This document shows positions 6,898 to 7,709 of a DNA stretch of 7,709 nt, in pieces. The translations under genes and the position numbers were made by a program. Location: positions 1 through 7,709 of the forward strand of contig DASPGR010000139.1 in NCBI GenBank assembly GCA_035620515.1, written 5' to 3'. Position 1 is the stretch's first letter, and each line of letters opens with the position of its first letter. The DNA is from SG8-41 sp035620515. GTDB taxonomy: Bacteria > Pseudomonadota > Gammaproteobacteria > Burkholderiales > SG8-41. The notes below the pieces were generated by a model. It was not told the DNA's origin. It saw only the letters and a list, made by a program, of their open reading frames with translations, and did no database searches.

Positions 6898-6918
6898 CCG
6901 CCATCCGCCATCCGCCAT
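6891..6918. repeat. Four perfect tandem copies of CCGCCAT (ATGGCGG on the minus strand)
   Basis: The 28-bp array begins 10 bp beyond the leuS stop in the direction of transcription. Because the unit is 7 bp and each minus-strand copy begins with ATG, the array offers ATG codons in all three frames just upstream of lptE. Copy number could vary by slippage. Confidence 0.85.
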
Positions 6919-6928
6919 CATGCGGTTG

Positions 6929-7709
6929 TCAGACTACCACGTTGACCAGGCGGCCCGGCACCACCACCACCTTCTTGACCGGATGGCCGCCAACGAATTT
7001 CTGCACGGCCGGGTCGGCGAGCACCATCTGCTCGATCATCTCGCGACCGGCGTCGCGCGGCACGCGCACGTCGCCGCGCTTCTTGCCGTTCACCTGCACG
7101 ACGAGCGCGACCTCATCCGCGACAAGCGCTTCGGGGTCGTGCTCGGGCCATGCGGCCGTGAGGATGTCCTCGCCGTACCCGAGCTCGCGCCACAGCGCAT
7201 GCGAAATGTGCGGCGCGATGGGGTAGAGCAGCCGCAGCAAGACGCTTGTGCCTTCATGCAACACCTGCTGATAGGCCAAAGCGTAATCCGCAGGAGGTGG
7301 AGCATCATGAAACTGTGATAGACCTCCAAGCGCATTCAGAATCTTCATTTCGGCGGATGCCACTGTGTTGAACTGGAATTTCTGGATATCGTAGTTTGCT
7401 TGTTTTAGACAGGCGTGGATTTCCCGCCGAACAGTTGCCAGTTGTGGTGCTGCTGTCGCGAGATTCTCCGGAAATGAATATTGCGCCCGCGGCTGCCTTA
7501 GGCGGCCTGATTCTGCTTGAATCCACGCACGACGGTCGTACGCGAACGTCCATAACCGTCTGAGAAAACGCGCCGCGCCTTCGACCCCGGCGTCGCTCCA
7601 GACGAGCGTGTCCTCGGGGGGCGAGGTGAACATCATGAAGAAGCGCGCGATGTCGGCGCCGTAACGGTCGATCAGCTCCTGCGGATCCACGCCGTTGTTC
7701 TTCGACTTC
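6929..7709 (-). CDS. leuS: Leucyl-tRNA synthetase, C-terminal 259 residues (5' part outside the window)
   Basis: This class I aminoacyl-tRNA synthetase charges tRNA-Leu with leucine in the cytosol. The first full codons read KSKNNGVDPQELIDRYGADIARFFMMF, i.e. the last two residues of the KMSKS signature followed by the standard downstream segment. The anticodon-binding helical domain follows (about residues 40-190 of the fragment), including FQFNTVASAEMKILNAL (111-127) and LLYPIAPHISHALWREL (160-176). The C-terminal tRNA-binding domain has VVQVNGKKRGDVRVP (203-217) and ends with PVKKVVVVPGRLVNVVV. The ending fits betaproteobacterial LeuS. The stop (TGA, 6931-6929) is followed closely by the lptE region, consistent with cotranscription. 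The stretch 7261-7440 is markedly lower in GC than its flanks, though the frame and conserved motifs are intact. Confidence 0.97.
   Translation of the reverse strand, partial: KSKNNGVDPQELIDRYGADIARFFMMFTSPPEDTLVWSDAGVEGAARFLRRLWTFAYDRRAWIQAESGRLRQPRAQYSFPENLATAAPQLATVRREIHACLKQANYDIQKFQFNTVASAEMKILNALGGLSQFHDAPPPADYALAYQQVLHEGTSVLLRLLYPIAPHISHALWRELGYGEDILTAAWPEHDPEALVADEVALVVQVNGKKRGDVRVPRDAGREMIEQMVLADPAVQKFVGGHPVKKVVVVPGRLVNVVV

Noticed and set aside
6891..6918. Possible CRISPR-like array
   Set aside because: The unit is 7 bp with no spacers; this is a simple tandem repeat.

Overview
The window is GC-rich (roughly low-to-mid 60s % by eye). Every gene I can support lies on the minus strand, so transcription runs from high to low coordinates. 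Reading in that direction: leuS 3' end (leucyl-tRNA synthetase), lptE (LPS-assembly lipoprotein), holA (DNA polymerase III delta), proA (gamma-glutamyl phosphate reductase), an lpdA carrying an N-terminal lipoyl domain (dihydrolipoamide dehydrogenase), a small exported DUF302 protein, and, after a 136-bp gap, the 5' part of a large PilZ-like protein that runs off the left edge. The protein sequences and the leuS-lptE-holA-proA order point to a betaproteobacterium, probably an uncultured or less-studied lineage. This taxonomic call rests on recognising sequence style, not on a search.

Layout: 7709-6929 leuS, starting inside KMSKS; 6928-6820 a short stretch with two heptanucleotide tandem repeats that overlap the uncertain lptE start; about 6897-6346 lptE; 6344-5256 holA, one base after lptE; 5231-3975 proA; 3978-2191 lpdA, overlapping proA by 4 bases (GTGA); 2139-1684 DUF302, with a good Shine-Dalgarno; 1683-1548 non-coding, with a perfect GC-rich palindrome; 1547-1 the PilZ-like gene, open for 515 codons with no stop before the edge.

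The first six genes have gaps of 51 bp or less and could form one transcription unit. They are functionally mixed (translation, outer-membrane biogenesis, replication, proline synthesis, central carbon metabolism), as is common for housekeeping strings. The PilZ-like gene has its own ribosome binding site and is probably separately expressed.

I found no clearly new multi-gene system. The best second-look items are: a terminal QQGLF on HolA that looks like an extra beta-clamp-binding peptide; a lower-GC block inside leuS; heptamer repeats that obscure the lptE start; a lipoyl-LpdA coupled to proA without visible E1/E2 genes; and the divergent PilZ-like protein.
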